NCBI GenBank assembly: GCA_018136815.1
Contig: CM030944.1
Location: 682,456-746,455, forward strand
Length of the DNA: 64,000 bases
Source of the DNA: Isochrysis galbana
Lineage: Eukaryota > Haptophyta > Isochrysidales > Isochrysidaceae
Direction: 5' to 3'
Shown here: piece by piece, positions 10,668 through 21,526 of the stretch
Layout: the number at the start of each line of letters is the position of its first letter
How positions within the stretch are numbered: the first letter of the stretch is position 1
The notes under the pieces: model-generated
What the model was told of the DNA's origin: nothing
What the model saw: the letters and a program-made list of their open reading frames with translations, nothing else
Database searches by the model: none
Made by a program: the position numbers and the translations under genes

Positions 10668-11411
10668 ATGCTCGCCGCCACCTCGCTGCTTGCGCTGGGC
10701 GCAAACCGTGCGGAGATATCGACGGGGAACCTGCGCTCCGACTCGGGCAAGTTCGACAACCTCAAGGCGAGCTGGGAGAAGAGCCTAAGCCTGGGAGACA
10801 TCAAGAGCACGCTCCGCGCCTCCTACGACTACAACGCCAACCGCGAGTTCCTGAAGGAATTGTCTCTCTCGGGCGGGCTCGTCGAGGCCGCGAGCGCGGA
10901 CGACGTTGGTGTCGACTACGAGCTCAAGCGCGATTTCTCAACCCGGCAGACGGACGTCAAGCTCACTGCATCACTTGGAGACAGCAAGCTTAACGCTAAC
11001 TACGACACGGAGAACCAACTGCGTGAGGTAGGCGTGTCGAGCAAGCTAGAGCTGGGCGACCAGACAGTTAACATCGAACCATCATGGCTCGTCAAGGCCA
11101 AGTCGGCCCGCGTCAAGCTCATGTCGGCGCTGAACAATGGCAAGGACAAGCTGTCTGCGCAGTTTGATTACGACGTCGATCAGCAAGAGGTTGGAGGAAT
11201 CGAGGTCAGCCTCGACAGGCAGCTGGAAGAGGGCAAGGTACTCCACGCTTCGTACAAACCAGATAAGTCAGATCTCGAACTCTCACTGGAGGATTCTACC
11301 TTCGAGTCGGGTGCGACCTGGACTGCTACCGCCAATGTGCCCCTTGAGGGTGACGCTGGCGGGATCCTCGACAACGCCCGCGTGACCCTCAAGCGCTCAT
11401 GGGCGTGGTAA
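10668..11411 (+). CDS. Secreted or plastid-type beta-strand repeat protein, uncharacterised
   Basis: 247 codons, single exon. The start at 10668 is chosen because MLAATSLLALGANRAE forms a short hydrophobic leader; the in-frame start at 10530 adds a proline/arginine-rich stretch typical of leader DNA. The mature part has alternating strand-length segments with recurring patterns such as LRASYDYNANREFLKELSL, VDYELKRDFS, KLTASLGDSKLNANYD, SAQFDYDVDQQEVGGIEVSL and LHASYKPDKSDLELSL, and ends in ARVTLKRSWAW, an aromatic C-terminus. This looks like an up-down beta sheet or small beta-barrel. I recall similar proteins in algae with secondary plastids but no function, so it stays unnamed. An N-terminal signal peptide followed by a basic stretch would fit plastid import; that is inference. 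Confidence 0.8.
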   Translation: MLAATSLLALGANRAEISTGNLRSDSGKFDNLKASWEKSLSLGDIKSTLRASYDYNANREFLKELSLSGGLVEAASADDVGVDYELKRDFSTRQTDVKLTASLGDSKLNANYDTENQLREVGVSSKLELGDQTVNIEPSWLVKAKSARVKLMSALNNGKDKLSAQFDYDVDQQEVGGIEVSLDRQLEEGKVLHASYKPDKSDLELSLEDSTFESGATWTATANVPLEGDAGGILDNARVTLKRSWAW

Positions 11412-12762
11412 GCTTATGATGTGCCCTGTTCTGGACGTCGTCGATAGACGAGGGGCCTAAGCGCGTGGCTAATTCGCCCTCCGTCGAGGTGATGCGTGTC
11501 CAAAAAGTCAGCCACATGTGTCGCACCGGCTGCATGCCACTGCGTTCGCTTGTGATCAAGTAATATGACACGTCGTAGTCTGTGAGTGCTTAGCCAGCGC
11601 CACTCACGAGCAGTATGTTGACGTCTTCGGGTGATGCAATCCTTTGGAGTCTGGCCAATCACCCTCTGCGGGGGATGCTACGGTCTTGGCGTGTATCGCT
11701 TTCGGGCTTCATGCCGGCCGGCCCGCACTAGCACTACTAGTAGTACGTGGAGAGCTTTGTGCTTTGTGCACCACGACGGGCAGAACTTCACCTCTCGTCC
11801 ATTACTGAATGGTGAATTTCGAGATTATGTTTGGCTTTTTGGGCGAAAAGACAGCATCTAAAGAACAAGATCGCCGCGCGCACTGCTTTACCGGTGACCG
11901 ACTGTAGCTATAACTGACACGGTGGCCAAAAAGGGAGGGAGGGGGCGGTGCTCTGCAACTAGAAGTTATAATACGTTATACCCACTTCATAGGTCATGGG
12001 GGTATCGGCCCCCAAAACAGCCGAACCTTAGGTCGCAGCCTCTCGGGGGTCGGGGGCGGCAGGGTCGGAAGAGGGGAGACACCGCGCGCTCCATGAGCTT
12101 AACGGTTTAACGATAGTTGATCAAATTGATTAAACTTAAACTCCTTTCATTATACTAGTATATAGGCGCCTCTCCCTCTCCGCCCCTGCGCCCCCCCCCC
12201 CCCCCCATCCTTGCCAGGCAGCCCGCAGCCCTGGCCCTGGCCCGCCCCTTTCCCTCGCCCCCCCTTCCCCGCCCGTCTCCTCCAAAGAACAAAAAAGACA
12301 AAAACGAGCGGCCGATCGGTCGGCGCGGTGGAGTGGGCGGCAGGAGACGAGAGGGGCGGCGCGCGCTCTATGACCCTATGATTTTAAAGATAGTTGGACA
12401 AAGGTTTTTCGCGCTAGTACACTATAGTAAAAAGCGCGTCACTACCACTACAACTTCCTCTATGTATGTCAACCACGGAACGCGGAAACCGAAAAGCACA
12501 AAGCAGAAATGTCCGATGTGTGAGTAGCACTCATAGATTTGACCGACGCCTGCGCGGCTGAAGCACTGTATGACACAAGCAAACAAGCCAATTTAGGCCG
12601 CCGAGCGCACTAGGATGAACAGCAACATGTTGGTCGGAGCTGCTGCACAAGCACAACGCCATCATAATCGATCATCTTGCTGCTCTTGTAGGCACCTCAA
12701 TCAAGCGCAAAAGCCTGCAGCATAGAGCCCGGTACTCACGTTGCGCCGTAAGCAGTATGCCG
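11412..12762. other. Intergenic with remnants of retroelement 5' ends
   Basis: No gene is recognised. At 12084-12121 and 12344-12396 (minus strand) are two copies of the leader found at the 5' end of the complete retroelement at 54064: a CAACTATC-TTTAAAA module, then a GCTC or GGGTC stretch and an ATG or ATA followed by GAGCGCGCG. They are cut off within about 100-200 bp and no 3' end follows. A poly-C run is at 12190-12206. Confidence 0.6.
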
Positions 12763-13756
12763 TCATGGCCTCTCAACCTCAGGTAAGCGTGTCAGGCCGA
12801 CAGTGAGAGCGATTGCACCTCGTCCCAACTCCATGGAGAAGGGAGTTTCAGCCGGCACAATGAGAGAGTCTCCACTTGTCAGTCTCAATCTCTCGTCGTC
12901 AATCTGCGAGTAGAGATGGGCTTCGCCTTCTATCTGGCAAAGCCAAACCTCTGTCTGGCTAGATTGACGTGCTATATGAGATGGTCCACCGTGCACACAC
13001 ACATACATGTCACTTCGCACATCCTCAAATGGGTCCAAATGTGCGCCCGCAGACAGACTTACGGCGTGATCTGCTAGCCATTCTCGGAGGGTAAGAGGCG
13101 CGGGCGCCATGGACTCGTGGTCTTGGATGATGGCGGGCGCAGAGCGGTCTGTTGGCTCAGGGATTCCAGTATGGTATGCTTCCGAATTCCGAAATGCCTC
13201 AATGACAGGAACAAGATCACGGCCGAGGTCGGAGCAGTAAAAACTGCGCTCCCAGAGGACCTGCTTGCACGTCTCAAAGTCCGTGTACCAGCGCAGCCCG
13301 TCGAATTCGTCTGCGGTAAGCATGCCGAAGCCTCAATCTCTCAGCAAGCCATAGTCGCAGGAGGCAGCAAGTAGGCTGGGCCGCGGACAGCGCATTGGAG
13401 TGGCATCGCTCACCAGCTCTCCTCTCGCGCTCCACGACGATGCCGAAGGAGTCTGCGGAGCGCTGCGGCGAGTGTGGGATATTTGGCGGGAGCAGAAAGA
13501 TCTCTCCTGCGCGCACGCGCACCAGCCTGCGCTCGCCACGCTCGACAATCGGCAGCTGCAGCTCTCCCTCTTGCTGCCAGAAGAACTCGGAGCCACGCTC
13601 GAGGTGGAAGTCAGTGCGTGCGTTTGGCCCTCCCACGCCCATGACAGAGAGCATTCCCTTGTGCAGCAGCTTGTTGCACACTGGCGGCACCAGCGCCGCC
13701 GCATTCGCCGCGCGCCAGCTGGGCAGCAGCGCGCGAGAGGCGAAGCGCGACCCCAT
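12763..13756 (-). CDS. HAAO: 3-hydroxyanthranilate 3,4-dioxygenase, two exons
   Basis: Exons 13414-13756 and 12763-13310 join across a 103-bp GT-AG intron (phase 1) to give 296 residues; the animal enzyme has about 286. It converts 3-hydroxyanthranilate to 2-amino-3-carboxymuconate semialdehyde, the precursor of quinolinate in the kynurenine route to NAD. The cupin iron ligands are all present: H51 and E57 in TDFHLERGSEFF, H95 in NIPHSPQR, each four residues later than in the human protein. Diagnostic blocks are GVGGPNARTDF, GEIFLLPPNIPHSPQR and FDGLRWYTD...FYCSDLG. The second half is a degenerate second cupin, as in the eukaryotic bicupin form. ATG 13756 follows a CT-rich stretch of the usual kind. 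No other kynurenine-pathway gene is adjacent. Confidence 0.95.
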
Positions 13757-14210
13757 CCACTTCGCTCGCCGCCCGGCCTGGGAAAAGTCTCTGGAGGTTA
13801 GGGGGGGGAGAGGGGGTTAGGAAGTTAGGAATTATACCCGAGAGGGTGGGGATCATGGGCCATGCCGCCATGCCATGGGAGCCGGGAGACCGCCCGACCG
13901 CCCTCGGCGGGGGCCCAATGGAGAGGAGGGGCGCGCCGGCGCGCTCCATGGCAACCGACTAAAAAGTTAGCTGCCCAGTGAGTATCTGTACAAAAATGCC
14001 CAGGTTCCTTAGTCATCGGGTGGAGCTGGCAAACAGCAAACAGGTCTCCAAACGCCAAAGCTTCTAATAGCTAATAGAAATAGAAGCTTCTAAAACTTTC
14101 TTGCCCCCATTGGGCTCTGCCCGGGGGTTTCTCATTCGAGATTTCTATAAGGGGCGGGGTGTTGGTGTTGGTGTTGGGCATGGACAGATTTTCGATTTTC
14201 GTTTTGGACC
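13757..14210. other. Upstream region of the dioxygenase gene
   Basis: It holds a minus-strand sequence resembling a retroelement 5' end (ACTTTTTAGTCGGTTGCC then ATGGAGCGCGCC, around 13940-13970) and a GTTGGTGTTGG repeat at 14160-14177. No gene is recognised. Confidence 0.5.
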
Positions 14211-14688
14211 CTAGTTGGGCTGTCAGTCCGTAAGCTTACGGTGGTTTTGAGCTTACACTTACACTTACATCAGTACTTACATCAGTACTAATATCAGCTT
14301 ACACCCCTATTACAACTTCTAGTATCGCTATTATTATACTTATGCTTACTGGGGGGTGTTCAGCGTGCAGCGCGTGGCGCGCGCGCAAAGGGGAGGGCAA
14401 CGCAAATAAACAGAGAGCACGAGTTGGCAGGTGCATGTGAAGAGGCCAAGAGGCCAAGGTGATGGGGGGTGGGCAGCTACAGCTAGCAGGAGAGATAGGG
14501 GGGAGGGAGCGGGCGGGCGCGCCTCTGCGCTTGTTCGCGGGGGCTCGTTCCCGCTCCGGAGTTTTGTTTTCAGTTTAATTTTTGAACTGGCAGCCTAGGC
14601 ACTTACATCAGTATATCAGCTCCTGGCTGGGGAGCTAATGCTAATACTAATGCATCAGTACTCATATCAGTACTTACAGCCCAACTAG
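14211..14688 (+). mobile_element. hAT-like MITE, copy 1
   Basis: A 478-bp element with terminal inverted repeats (TIRs) CTAGTTGGGCTGT at the left and the reverse complement at the right. It is flanked by a direct repeat: GTTTTGGACC on both sides, or TTTTGGAC (8 bp) if one more C/G belongs to each TIR. An 8-bp duplication is the hAT superfamily signature. It has no coding capacity. Internal sequence matches the element at 50341-50705 over about 330 bp and carries about 110 bp more near its right end. Confidence 0.85.
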
Positions 14689-15229
14689 GTTTTGGACCCA
14701 CCTCGTCGCGAAATTTCGCTCGCCTCGACCCAAATTTCGCTACGTCTCGACCCAAATTTCGTCGAAATTTCGCTCGAAATTCGAAATTTCGCAAAGACTA
14801 GCGGCTAGAGCGTTTGCGCGTTGCGCGGGCACGTCATAGATATAGATAGATAGATAGATTGATGGTAGTGATGTATTATATATTATATGTGAGAAGAAGG
14901 GGATTGTTTTTTTAGCTAGTGAGGTTGGCTAGGATATAACATTTAATAATTTGAGTATTAGTCTAGGCCACACTAGGCTCCACAGAGGGCGAACCACACG
15001 GAAACGTGAAAGCGACAGCGGCGGGACGGCGCGCTGTTCACGAGCGGGCGGTGGCGGAGGCGAGGGGAGGGACAAAAAAAGAAGAAAAAAACGTCCAGTC
15101 TGCGCCGCAGGCCGAGGCGCGGCCTTCCTCGCGGCTCCCTCCCTCTTCCCCCCCTCCCTCCTTCCTCTCCCTCTCCCTCTCGCTCTCCCTCTCTCTCTTT
15201 CTCCCTCCCTCTTTCTCCCTCCTGCGCCA
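14689..15229 (+). promoter_or_regulatory. Upstream region of the SNF2 gene with CT-rich leader
   Basis: 14700-14790 has repeated AAATTTCG units (CGACCCAAATTTCGC and variants). 14835-14860 has GATA repeats. 15130-15220 is a CCCTCT-rich pyrimidine tract ending 8 bp before the ATG at 15230. The same layout (pyrimidine tract, then ATG) precedes the ART-LRR gene, so it is probably the transcript leader. Confidence 0.55.
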
Positions 15230-18200
15230 ATGGGCCGAGGAGCCGCAGCACAGCGTGAGTTGCTCGAGGCCGTCTTCAGTTCTCTGCGCCCTCCCGACCC
15301 GAGCGGTTCACTCTTCGGCACTCTCCCCTCTGCTTGTGACACTACTCGTGCCGAGCAGCTCAGGACACAGGAGCGGCCACGCGCACGGCAGCGAGTCGAC
15401 GAGCCAAAAGTGCTCGACATCGTCTCGCTCCTCAGCACGCCCGACTACGCTGACTGCATAGCACAGCACCTGGCTCGGCCTCACATCGTCGTGCTCGCGC
15501 GCATTTGCCGCCAGCTACGCGCCGCAGTCAGGGATTCCGTCGCTTTGTCTTTTGTGGGGCTCTTCCGGACTCCTTACGGCCGCGATCATGGCACTCAGCT
15601 CTTCCCGCACCAGCGACGCTCACTTGCGCACATGTTAGCCGCCGAGTCTCCTCCCGATTGGAAGTTTGGTGAACTTCGTGGTGGAATCCTTGCTGACGAC
15701 CCGGGGCTGGGGAAGACGGTCACCGCACTCGGCCTGATCGTCGCCACGGCCGGGGCCATGCCAGCGCAGCCAACAGAGTTCTTTGGTTCCACGAGTGAAG
15801 GTTGGGCCGAGCTACGTTCCAACGTCCAGGCTCGGAGGCAGCTTCTGCCGATGATCAACGCACTCCAAGCCGAGATCACGGCAGTGCTGCCATCAGAGGA
15901 GCACCACCGCGCTCATCTCGACAAGCTGGTACCGATATTTGCTTTCACCCTTGTTGAGTCGTTGGCCGACCATCCCCACGGATGCAACGCGTATCTAACG
16001 CTAGAAGAGTTCGTTCGCGACACTGAGCGCATAGCGGAGGAGGCTGCAGCTACTGCCCACACGAAAATGGGGCTCAGCCGCACTGCCGTTCGACCAAGGC
16101 TCTTGGAACCCGTACGTCTTGGGATCGGTCGCATGCGCTCAGCCCTCGATAAGCGGCAAAGGTCATGGCACGCCTCAGCCGTCGGTAGGCGTGCAGTGTT
16201 TGAACGCTCGTTGTTACCTGTTGGCGCCACCCTCGTGGTGGTACCTGCTGCGCTCCTCGAACACTGGTTCGAGCAGATTCTCAGGCACATAGATCTCCGA
16301 GCAATTAGTTTCCTCGACGAAGCGGAGCAGGACTTGGAGGGAAGGCAAGGCAGGCTTCCACAATGGATGACAGGGCCCTTTGCAGGTAGTGGACATCTTC
16401 CTCACCATGAGGTTGACGTGGCCACAGAGGGCGCATCGACTGCTCCGGGTGCTGTCTGGATCGACGGGCTAGGAGACATGGCAACGATTGGCCAAGCTTT
16501 CCGTCTCCCGAATTTCGATCGCGGAAATCTGGGTATCGATGCTTTCGGAATTTCAAATTACCCCATTGTTCTCACGACATTTGAACGGTGTATCCGGGAG
16601 GCAGAACGCAGTGGGTACCGCAATAGCTGTGCTGGTGGCAGCCCCGGCTCTCCTGGCAGCAGCCGAGGAGCGCCAATGGCTACGTCCCCCTTGATGCGCG
16701 TGCGCTGGTTACGCTTGATTGTGGACGAAGGCCATGAGCTTGGTGGGCATGAAACAGTCCGAGCACGGTCGGCAGCCCACGAATTCATAGCCAACCTCCC
16801 TGCTGAGCGTCGGTACGCGTGCACACAACTGGCCATATGCCCCCCAACGCCTGACGCCACCAGTCCTCGTGTAGACCTTGTCCACTGTCCCGCTCCTTAG
16901 ATGGGTCATGTCCGGTACTCCCGTTGCCGGTGCTCGGAATATGGATGTGTTGTCCGTTGACGAGGCTCTATGGCAGCTCCGGCGGCTGCTCGCCTTCCTT
17001 CGTGCCCCACATTACGGCGTAGATGGTGACACTACTTCAAGCGAGAGGGAGGCGGTCGAACGCGCTATCCTCGGTTTAGGCACATCTGTCCACTCGCGGC
17101 CCGGACAAACGAGCAGCGACTTTTTTCCAACTAGCGTTGCGGCGTACCGCTGGCTACGCGATGTTGTCAGACCGATGCTGGCGACAAAGCCGGCCGGTGC
17201 CGCGGTGCTGGGCCGTGTGCTACGACCTATAATGGTGCGACACACCAAGGCGGATCTGAAGCTGCCTCCTCCAGTGTATCTCAGCGACTGGAACGGTGTC
17301 CTACCCAAGTCCATTGGGGAAGCCGAAGTCAGCTTCACGGCACGTGTGTGTGCCGGCGCTGCGGCGCATGTTGCGGAGGTGATGGCTGAGGCGCGGCGCG
17401 AATGGCGCCGTCTCGCTCCGGCCCATCGCGGGCCAAGGCCACGAGCTGCCGTGTTCTCGGAGTACCTGAATGATCTCGAACAGGTACGAACATCACTGGC
17501 TAGTGTTGACCCTCTGGGGAGCGGGGTGGGGGAACATTGTCAGGAAGTGTTAGTGGCATACATCGATTAAATCGAGGACGTTTTTGGCGCAAGGTAAAGG
17601 CGCCCATTCGACGTCGAGTGCCCCCACGTCTGGCGCAGGTCACTTCGAGCCTTGAGTCCACCCTCGGTCCCGAGGCTGTTGCCCAACACTGGGGCGCGTA
17701 TCAAAGCACGGAGCTCTCTCGCTTCCGCACACAGCATTGCGCCTATCGTGCTTGTCCACGCTGTGGCATGCATAATGATCTTGGTGGCATCCGGGCAAAC
17801 GATATTTGTGAGCGGCGTCTAATCGAGGTAGGCAGACCCTACAGTCCCAAAACAAGCACGTTGCACAGTGGCAATCCTATTGTGTGCATATCCCTGAAAG
17901 TCGCCTTCGAATATCTGCCATGTGGACTTGCCTCCCTGACAAGCATTCATGCCGTCTTGCACTATCCGGTTATACAGGTTGCTCTTGAACCTCACCAATC
18001 TGGCGGAACCAGTGCTACGGCAACTGCCGCCACACCAGGAGTAACTTTTGTTCCTGGCCTGAGCATCACGGGAGCTTCGATTGAAGAGGACGACGACTTC
18101 ATTCAGCCATTGCATAATAATAGCGGTTGCGATTGCTGCAAAACACGACCAGGATGTGACCGTCGCGCTTGGCCCGTCGAGCCTGAGCGCGTTTGGGTTC

Positions 18201-18949
18201 AAGATCCTTCCGTGCCGGGTGGATGGAGGCCATGGGCTATTGGCGACTTCTCCTACTTCAATAATTTCGGCCAGGTGCGGTTGTGCGGTCTCCGCGATCG
18301 CGACGTCGCATCCGCGGGAAGATTTATCAACTGGTGCCGGCATTCTGCGACGAGTCAAGTGACCTCCTTGACTCGGGCGTCGTGTGGTGTTGGTCGGGAG
18401 ATTTCGACTTACCCGGCATTGATATTGCGGCCTCCCATCGAACCCCGCTCCCCCATCCCCACCCCGAAGGTACCAACCCACCGCCGTCGCGTGTGGATCG
18501 ACGCGGATTCCAAGGCCGTCCCTGACTCCACCCTTCCGGCTCCGGTGTGGCCATCTGGCACCCCACCACTTGGGGGGCCCAACGGTCGAATGCTCCCGGG
18601 TAGGCTGCGCGGCTGGGCCCGGTGTGGCACATATGTCAAGAAGATGATCAGGCCAACCGCATTCAAAGAGTATGGGGGCCTGCCGCCCGTTTGGATGCAA
18701 CACAATGTTCCCATGGGCGACGCCGCACAGCTTCGCAATGCTCCATGGCAAAAGAAAGTTCAGGACTGTTACATTCTTATGCTCGATGAGCATGGCGCTC
18801 ATGGTCTCGATCTCTACTTTGTAACACACCTTTTCATTGTCAATCCAATCAAAGACCCTGGACTCTATCGGCAGGTTGTGGCACGAGCCCATCGCATGGG
18901 CGCTTCAGCTTCGGTAAAGGTGCAAACCATGGTTTTGTGGAACGACTGA
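15230..18949 (+). CDS. F-box-like SNF2-family helicase/ATPase
   Basis: Proposed exons 15230-16812, 16901-17483, 17639-17827 and 17978-18949 give 1108 residues with matching phases. The 17828-17977 intron is in frame and could be retained. Residues 60-101 (VLDIVSLL...LARICRQLRAAVRD) look like an F-box helix set. Walker A is GGILADDPGLGKT (151-163), motif Ia TLVVVPAALLEHW, motif II LRLIVDEGH (D499, E500) and motif III MSGTP. The C-terminal helicase lobe has RAAVFSEYLNDLEQ and ends with GAHGLDLYFVTHLFIVNP and VARAHRMGA (motif VI). A zinc-binding-like cysteine/histidine block (CAYRACPRCGMHNDLGG) and a long proline-rich segment interrupt the second lobe. Plants have a comparable F-box plus SNF2 protein, as I recall it. 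It should act in the nucleus as an ATP-driven DNA translocase, possibly coupled to SCF ubiquitin ligation; that coupling is inferred. Confidence 0.85.
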
Positions 18950-19483
18950 TATAGAGCATCGACGTTGGATGCGGGCGATGGCCATACGTCGTTGTTGTCC
19001 CGGCTGAGCCGCACCCTAACGTATGTTTCAGTTTCGCCACAGCTCCGCAAATTTGAGTATGGCTGCCTTGTATCTTGACCAAATCATCTTGCATTGAAGC
19101 ACGGGGCCGGAGTCTGGTTCATAGTGAAGACAAAGCACGTCGACGGTCCTGCAATGCTCACCATGCCGTCGGTCGTGCGGCTCTGCGCTCCTCTCCGCTG
19201 AGCGCGTGAGTGACTCAAGCCCGTGTCCATGTCGATGTAATCGTCAGAGTTGTTATTGTAGGAAGGAGGACTCGGCAAATGGTAGAGCTGTGAGCTGTGA
19301 GTGGGAGTGGCACTCGTAGTCGAAGACGCAAATCGGCAGTGAGGGCGTATGGGCACGGTCTCGGCCTCGGTTTAAGGCAGGTGATAAAACAAATATTCTT
19401 GAAGATGACTACTACGCTGCTAACCGCTATCCCTTCCGCTGGGGTCCATGCCTGACATTGCCTTTGCCCCCCATCCTCACTCC
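18950..19483. other. Intergenic, no gene recognised
   Basis: Downstream of the SNF2 gene. ORFs here are short, on opposite strands and without recognisable motifs. Confidence 0.5.
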
Positions 19484-19773
19484 TCTCAGCGACGAACGCC
19501 GATAGCGAGAGACGAAATGTTAACGTCGTAATACGCACGCCAACACGTGGGAGAAACGGGCCACTCAGAGGCACAGGAGGAAGGCGAGAACACTCCACTG
19601 AGGGCCGGTGCACCCCGCCCAACCCAGCCCCCCCCACGACCAGGGCCCCTACGTAGAGCCCAAGGGGAGTTGCCGCAAGGCGGGGAGTGAGGGAGAGGAG
19701 GGGAAATGGGCGTGGCTACTGTAGTTAATCCCAAGGCCACGCGCGGGGCGAGATTATTAAAAGGTTTTTTTTT
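19484..19773 (+). mobile_element. Short T-tailed retroelement with 12-bp target-site duplication
   Basis: CATCCTCACTCC flanks the element at 19472-19483 and 19774-19785. The element ends GGGGCGAGATTATTAAAAG followed by T9. The same 3' end (GGGCGTGGCT, GTTAA, GCGAGACTATTAAGAAG, T7) closes the element at 52930-53977. No ORF is shared. It is a SINE-like or severely 5'-truncated copy. Confidence 0.8.
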
Positions 19774-20470
19774 CATCCTCACTCCACTTTCTGCCCCCCC
19801 CCTCCCCTCATTCCTTTTTGTTCGGTTTCGGGGGGTCAACGCCCATGTGCGCTACTTTGGGGCCTGGCGGGAGAGGGGGGAGGCGGGCCTTTTGGCTCGT
19901 AGTTACGGGGAAGCGCATTCCGATGCGCCTCTTTGTGGGGTAAAGACGGGTGATAGGTGATAGGGGGGTGGGGACTTGCTCATCTCTCATTTGAGCTCCG
20001 CGCTCAAATACTATTCAAATACTCCCTTCTGCTTATCCTTAGCCTGCTCGTCAGCCGCGTTCTAACGACAACGCTGTGCGCAAGTAGCTGTAAGTTTGTA
20101 AAGATTTTTTTTTGGCGGCTGAAGAGAGGAGAGAGTCTCGCAGAGCGACCGCGCGAACAGCAAAGGACGCCGTGGCCGTTTCTTATCTTAAACGAGCCAA
20201 CAATAAAAAAAATTGAAGCTTGAAGATTCGGGACTACACAGTTATTATCGGTCTAGGTATTTCTACTTTCTAACCCCTTGCTTCGCCGCCGCCGCCCTTC
20301 AAAATCCCCATCCCCTCCACTTCCACTTCCTCCTTTTCCCCCTTCTTTTCTTTTTCTTCGGTGTCCGGGGGTGGGCGGGTGGGCCCAGGTGCTCTACCTC
20401 GGGCCGGGGGTCGGCGGTGGTTTGGGTTTTGGGCAGGCCGTGTGCATGCATTCGTTTGTATTTCGTGTAA

Positions 20471-21231
20471 ATGAATAAACCTTTTAATCTTTTAATAGTC
20501 TCACCGCGCACGCAGCCGTGGACCCTCTACTTTCTACTCACGTAGGAAAACTTTCTACACCCCCACGCTCCCAGCCCTTCTCCCCCCGCCATCAGGCGGC
20601 TCCCCCCGTGCACTACTAGGGGGATTGGGGTGAAGGGCTTAGATATGGTCCGGTGGCCCGCGCCTCCCCCCGGTGATCTGTTCCCTCTCTTCCTCCTGCG
20701 TCTCCGAGTGGGCGGCGACCTCAGTCCCGACTTATCCTGTAAACAGGTGCGGGACTTACCTACTTTTCGGTGGGCGGAGCTCCGCTCCGCCCACCCCCTT
20801 CTCCGCGCGCTCTCTCCCCTCTCCTGCGGCACGCGCGATGGCGCGCCTGCGGCAGGCCTGCAGCTGCCCATTGGCGACCCTGGAGGCTCATGGAGGCCAG
20901 TTCAGGGGGCAGAGGAGGCTGGGGCTGGGCCCTGGCCTCCCCTGCCTCTCCCTCGCTGGCGCTCCTGAGCCTCAGGGGCCCCCACGCTGCACCTGTCTGC
21001 CTGTCGAACAGGGGGGGAGGAGGGGTTGGAGCAATGGGCTGGCCACGCCGGGCCAGGATGGGCGAATCAGGCGAGCCTGTCAGTGGGAGAGAGGGTCAGC
21101 AGGGCAGTGGCCTCCTGGCAAGCCATCAGGCGTGCCAGGAGGATGGGTGGTTCCTCCCCCATGGCAGGGGAGGAGTGGAGAGAGGGGGGGGCTCGTGCCC
21201 CCCCATGGGCGAGCTAAGTATAAACTTAGTT
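20471..21231 (-). mobile_element. Non-autonomous retroelement (family D), copy 1
   Basis: Flanked by GTTTGTATTTCGTGTAA at 20454-20470 and 21232-21248 (17 bp, perfect). In element orientation it starts with AACTAAGTTTATACTTAG (a palindrome) and GCCCATGGG and ends GGTGAGACTATTAAAAG...TTT, so the T-rich end is at the left. It matches the copy at 60540-61285 over most of its length. The strand opposite the T-tail direction has an ORF (MARLRQACSC...) kept open in both copies. Confidence 0.85.
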
Positions 21232-21309
21232 GTTTGTATTTCGTGTAATGTCGGTTGTCGATTGCTGTCCCAGGTTCCTTTTTCGGGGTGCTTCCTTGTC
21301 CGTATGTTC

Positions 21310-21526
21310 AACTAAGTTTATATACTTAGTTCGCCCATGGGGGGGCACGAGCCACCATATCTAAGCCCTTCACCCGATCCCCCTAGTCCCTAGTAGTGTA
21401 CGGTGAGAGCCGCCTGATGGCGGTGGGAGAAGGGCCGGGGGAGTGGGGGTGTAGAAAGTAGACTACGTGTAGGTAGCGGTTCCATGCGCCGCGAGTGCGG
21501 TAAGAATATTATGTGAAGTTTTTTTT
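21310..21526 (+). mobile_element. Family D retroelement, internally deleted copy
   Basis: It starts AACTAAGTTTATATACTTAG and GCCCATGGGG, jumps after GCACGAGCC to the segment ATATCTAAGCCCTTCACC, and ends GCGAGTGCGGTAAGAATATT...GAAGT8. About 500 bp of the full element are missing. The flanks TCCTTG-TCCGTATG-TT and TCCTTGGCTCCGTATGCGTATGTT look like a TSD altered by small insertions. Confidence 0.75.

Noticed and set aside
14951..15229. N-terminal extension of the SNF2 ORF to 14951
   Set aside because: It translates the pyrimidine-rich leader into PLPLALPLSLSPS and starts at a non-ATG codon; ATG 15230 fits the pattern of other genes here.
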